Below are positions 60,678 to 64,000 of a stretch of 64,000 nucleotides of DNA, piece after piece (within the stretch, counting starts at the first letter, position 1; every line of letters begins with the position of its first letter). The notes under the pieces were generated by a model that was not told the DNA's origin, searched no databases, and saw only the letters and a program-made list of their open reading frames with translations. This DNA is from Microbacterium sp. CGR2 (GTDB lineage: Bacteria; Actinomycetota; Actinomycetes; Actinomycetales; Microbacteriaceae), in contig NZ_RBHX01000001.1 in assembly GCF_003626735.1 (NCBI RefSeq), positions 1,302,001 through 1,366,000 on the forward strand. Direction: 5' to 3'. The position numbers were made by a program, and so were the translations under genes.

Positions 60678-60708
60678 GTTTCGTCTCGCTTCGCTCGCTC
60701 AACGACCG
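60678..60708 (+). repeat. 31-bp dispersed repeat upstream of the ABC ATPase
   Basis: Matches the reverse complement of the copy in kdpB (23043-23073) with one mismatch. It runs from GTTTCGTCTCGC through CGCTCGCTCAACGACCG. Its 3' end is the first part of the adjacent 26-bp tandem repeats. Confidence 0.85.
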
Positions 60709-60795
60709 GGTGCCGCCCGCTCGCTCAACGACCGGGTGCCGCCCGCTCGCTCAACGACCGGGTGCCACCCGCTCGCTCAACGACCGGGTGCCGCC
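60692..60795 (+). repeat. Four tandem 26-bp repeats between binding protein and ATPase genes
   Basis: Four head-to-tail 26-bp units starting at 60692, 60718, 60744 and 60770; each begins CGCTCGCTCAACGACCGGG and ends in GCCGCC, the third with one substitution (GCCACC). The 5' half of each unit equals the end of the 31-bp dispersed repeat. No spacers, so not a CRISPR. The array sits 27 bases before the ATPase start. Confidence 0.92.
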
Positions 60796-60822
60796 CGCTC
60801 GCCTCCCACGAAAGCGAACCTC

Positions 60823-61643
<821 letters not shown>

Positions 61644-61647
<4 letters not shown>

Positions 61648-62456
61648 CTCTCCTCGAATTCCAGAACGTCTCCAAGCGCTACCGCGTGCGCGGTGCCGCA
61701 CCTCTCCTCGCCCTCGACGACGTCAGCTTCACGCTGCGCGACCGGCAGACGATCGCGCTGGTCGGCCAGTCCGGCAGCGGGAAGTCGACGATCGCGAAGA
61801 TCCTGACGCAGCTCGAGACCCCGACCTCCGGGCAGGTCAGCCTCGACGGGTCGCCGATCCCTCGTCACGGACGGGGCCTGCGCCGATACCGCCAGCAGCT
61901 GCGGATGGTGTTCCAGGATCCGTTCGCGTCGCTCAACCCGGCCCACTCCATCCGCTACCACCTGGAGCGTCCGCTGCAGCTCGACTCCGTGGTCCCCAAA
62001 GACGAGGTCGAGGCCGAGGTGCGGCGCCTGTTGGAGCGGGTGCGCCTTGATGCGGATGCCGTGATCGACCGTCGTCCGCACGAACTCTCCGGTGGTCAGC
62101 GACAGCGCGTCGCGATCGCCAGGGCTCTCGCGTCCCGCCCCCTGCTCCTCGTGGCCGACGAGCCGGTGTCGATGCTCGACGTCTCCATCCGGCTCGGCGT
62201 GCTCCATCTGCTCGCCGATCTGCAGCGCGAGGAAGGTCTCGGCGTGCTCTACATCACCCACGACCTCGCAACCGCCCGTCACTTCAGCGACGAGATCATG
62301 GTGCTCCACCACGGGAAGGTCGTCGAGCACGGCCCCGCCGACGACGTCATCCTGAATCCACAGCATCCGTACACCCGAGAACTCCGCGCCGCCTCACCCG
62401 ATCCCGAGAAGCACTTCGCCGTTGCGGCACCGCACCCGTTCGGAGGACTCGAATGA
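61644..62456 (+). CDS. Peptide ABC transporter ATPase 2 (DppF/OppF type)
   Basis: A 270-residue ABC ATPase: Walker A GQSGSGKST, Q-loop MVFQDPFASLNPAHSI (the classic OppF/DppF form), signature LSGGQRQR, Walker B LLVADEPVSMLDV and H-loop VLYITHDLATARHFSD. It pairs with the preceding ATPase as a heterodimer. It overlaps both neighbours by four bases. Complete by family length. Confidence 0.93.
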
Positions 62457-63448
62457 AGATCCCGGTCCGCTTCATCGCCGGTCGCACCGCGTTCTATCTG
62501 TTCACCGCGTGGGCGGCGATCACGATCAACTTCTTCCTGCCTCGGATGATGAAGGGCGACCCGGTCACCGCGTACATGCAGAAGAACGCCGGCCAGATCA
62601 GTCCGGAGGCCGAACGCGCGCTGCGTATCCTCTTCGGTCTCGATGAGGACTCCTCCCTCTGGCAGCAGTACGTCGACTACTGGCAGCTGCTCTTCTCGGG
62701 CGACCTCGGCCGGTCGTTCTCCAACGGCCTCGCACCGGTCGGCGAGGTGATCGCGGGGGCCCTGCCCTGGACGGTCGGTCTCGTCGGCATCGCCACGATC
62801 CTCTCGTTCCTGATCGGGACGGCAGCGGGGGCCGTGATCGGGTGGCGACGCGGCAGCCGAGCCGACGTCATCGTGCCGATCTCGACCTTCTTCAGCACCG
62901 TGCCGTACTTCTGGCTCGGGCTCATCGCGATCGCGGTCCTGTCGTCCACGCTCGGCTGGTTCCCGGCATCCCACGCCTACGACAAGGGCTCGAGTCCCGA
63001 GTTCAGCGCAGACTTCGTCGGACAGGTGATCGCTCACGGCGCTCTCCCGGTGCTGACGATCGTCGTGGCGTCCCTCGGCGGATGGATCCTCGGCATGCGC
63101 AACATGATGCTGACCGTCCTCGACGAGGACTACATCACCGTCGCACAGGCCAAGGGCATGCCGAACCAGCGGGTGCTGTGGCGCTACGCCGCTCGCAACG
63201 CCGTCCTGCCGCAGCTGTCCAGCTTCGCGCTCTCGATCGGCTTCATCGTCGGCGGCACCATCGTCATGGAGATGGTGTTCTCCTACCCCGGCGTCGGCAA
63301 GCTGCTGCTGGACGCCACCAACGCGAAGGACTACCCGCTCATGCAGGGCCTGTTCCTCATCATCACGATGGCGGTCCTGCTCGCAAACATCCTCGCCGAC
63401 ATCGCATACGCGGTGCTCGATCCGCGCACTCGGCAGTCGGAGGCCTGA
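62453..63448 (+). CDS. Peptide ABC transporter permease 1 (DppB type)
   Basis: A 331-residue permease with six helices. Signature stretches are FFLPRMMKGDPVTAYM near the start (DppB proteins have x-P-G-D-P), G-L-D-x-x-x-x-x-Q-Y-x-x-Y here as GLDEDSSLWQQYVDYW, the EAA loop region with DYITVAQAKGMPNQRVLWRYAARNAVLP, and GTIVMEMVFSYPGVGKLL. It overlaps the second ATPase by four bases and is followed one base later by permease 2. Confidence 0.93.
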   Translation: MKIPVRFIAGRTAFYLFTAWAAITINFFLPRMMKGDPVTAYMQKNAGQISPEAERALRILFGLDEDSSLWQQYVDYWQLLFSGDLGRSFSNGLAPVGEVIAGALPWTVGLVGIATILSFLIGTAAGAVIGWRRGSRADVIVPISTFFSTVPYFWLGLIAIAVLSSTLGWFPASHAYDKGSSPEFSADFVGQVIAHGALPVLTIVVASLGGWILGMRNMMLTVLDEDYITVAQAKGMPNQRVLWRYAARNAVLPQLSSFALSIGFIVGGTIVMEMVFSYPGVGKLLLDATNAKDYPLMQGLFLIITMAVLLANILADIAYAVLDPRTRQSEA

Positions 63449-63449
63449 G

Positions 63450-64000
63450 ATGACACTTTCCCCCTCGGCGGAGAACACCGCAGCGGCGACCCCGAACGTC
63501 CCGCACACCGGGATGCCGGAGACGGCCACCCTCCGCACCCCTGCCACGAAGAAGCCGCCGGAGAAGACCTTCTGGTCGCAGCTCGGGTCGTCGTTCGCCA
63601 TGTTCCGCAACCGGAAGTCGGTCGCCGGACTCATCATCCTCGGTGTCTTCGTGCTCATCGCGATCTTCAGCGACGTGATCGCGCCCTACGGTCCGCTGGA
63701 GAAGGACTACACGGCACTGCGTCAGCCGCCGTCCTGGGGTCACCTGCTCGGCACGACCCACATGGGTGAAGACATCTTCAGTCAGATCATCTACGGCACC
63801 CGCGGTGTTCTGATCGTCGGCTTCCTCGCCGGCATCATGGGCACCTTCATCGCGGTGATCATGGGCGTCGTCTCGGGATACACCCGTGGCTGGCGCAGCG
63901 AGTCTCTCTCCGCTCTGACGAACGTGTTCCTGGTGATCCCGGGGCTTCCGCTGATCATCATCGTCGCATCGCAGTTCGAAGATCCGCCGCTCGTGCTGAT
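63450..64000 (+). CDS. Peptide ABC transporter permease 2 (DppC type), cut by window end
   Basis: The first 183 residues of a DppC-type permease; the frame runs off the window. Visible are a 40-residue polar N-terminus, the first helix (SVAGLIILGVFVLIAIF, then DVIAPYGP), the family loop QPPSWGHLLGTTHMGEDIFSQIIYGTRGVL, and GVVSGYTRGWRSE. The start is ATG at 63450, two bases after the DppB stop. Gene order in the operon is binding protein, ATPase, ATPase, permease, permease. Confidence 0.9.
   Translation, partial: MTLSPSAENTAAATPNVPHTGMPETATLRTPATKKPPEKTFWSQLGSSFAMFRNRKSVAGLIILGVFVLIAIFSDVIAPYGPLEKDYTALRQPPSWGHLLGTTHMGEDIFSQIIYGTRGVLIVGFLAGIMGTFIAVIMGVVSGYTRGWRSESLSALTNVFLVIPGLPLIIIVASQFEDPPLVL

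Noticed and set aside
60692..60795. CRISPR array
   Set aside because: The 26-bp units are directly adjacent with no spacers and no cas genes are present.

Overview
The window is high-GC DNA from an actinobacterium, most likely a Microbacterium or close Microbacteriaceae relative. This is inferred from the strong G/C third-position bias, frequent GTG starts, the LAxTG-type cell-wall sorting signal, IdeR/DtxR-type iron boxes, and the short intergenic repeats typical of that group. No tRNA, rRNA, CRISPR array, transposase or phage gene was seen. Nearly all sequence is coding and many genes overlap by 1-11 bases, so the operons are tight.

Layout. 1-4.0 kb: hydantoin/nucleobase operon (NCS1 permease, DUF917, hydantoinase A). 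4.1-9.4 kb: SRPBCC protein, DUF998 membrane protein, small hypothetical protein, large ATP-binding LuxR regulator and a cold-shock protein. 9.4-14.5 kb: iron-siderophore uptake operon (binding lipoprotein, two FecCD permeases, ATPase, siderophore-interacting reductase) behind two IdeR boxes. 14.5-16.1 kb: alpha/beta hydrolase divergent from a TetR regulator, with two near-identical operators between them. 16.2-25.0 kb: TspO-like protein, then the potassium operon on the minus strand (a small ORF, kdpF, A, B, C, D, E). 25.4-31.6 kb: small alarmone synthetase, a membrane-anchored sulfite-oxidase-like molybdoenzyme, and molybdenum cofactor genes mog, moaE converging on moaD, moaC, moeA, moeB. 31.7-37.5 kb: AraC regulator divergent from a 1449-residue surface protein with seven DUF11-like repeats and an LAITG anchor. 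37.6-40.6 kb: HTH-Mop sensor and modABC. 40.7-42 kb: ArsR-type regulator and SRPBCC protein. 42-53.3 kb: an eleven-gene minus-strand sugar operon (ribose-type ABC transporter, two aldo/keto reductases, ThuA-like protein, LacI, GH42 beta-galactosidase, MFS exporter) behind tandem LacI operators. 53.5-56.2 kb: moaA, a Cys-rich small protein and an M20 amidohydrolase. 56.4-58.1 kb: lower-GC patch with a membrane protein, a secreted protein and a small XRE regulator. 58.2-64 kb: TetR regulator divergent from a dipeptide-type ABC operon cut by the window end.

How the parts work together. The molybdenum genes form one physiological unit (molybdate import, cofactor synthesis, a molybdoenzyme, a Mop-domain sensor) but are split in two places, by the surface-protein locus and by the sugar operon.

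The most unusual signal is a set of short dispersed repeats. A 76-bp double hairpin sits in frame inside kdpB and adds about 40 residues at the N/P-domain boundary; a sibling lies between moaE and moaD. A second, 31-bp repeat is translated near the KdpB N-terminus and recurs at 60.7 kb, where its end is the first part of a four-copy 26-bp tandem array. A third family (core CCGGTCGCA) occupies two intergenic regions 31 kb apart.
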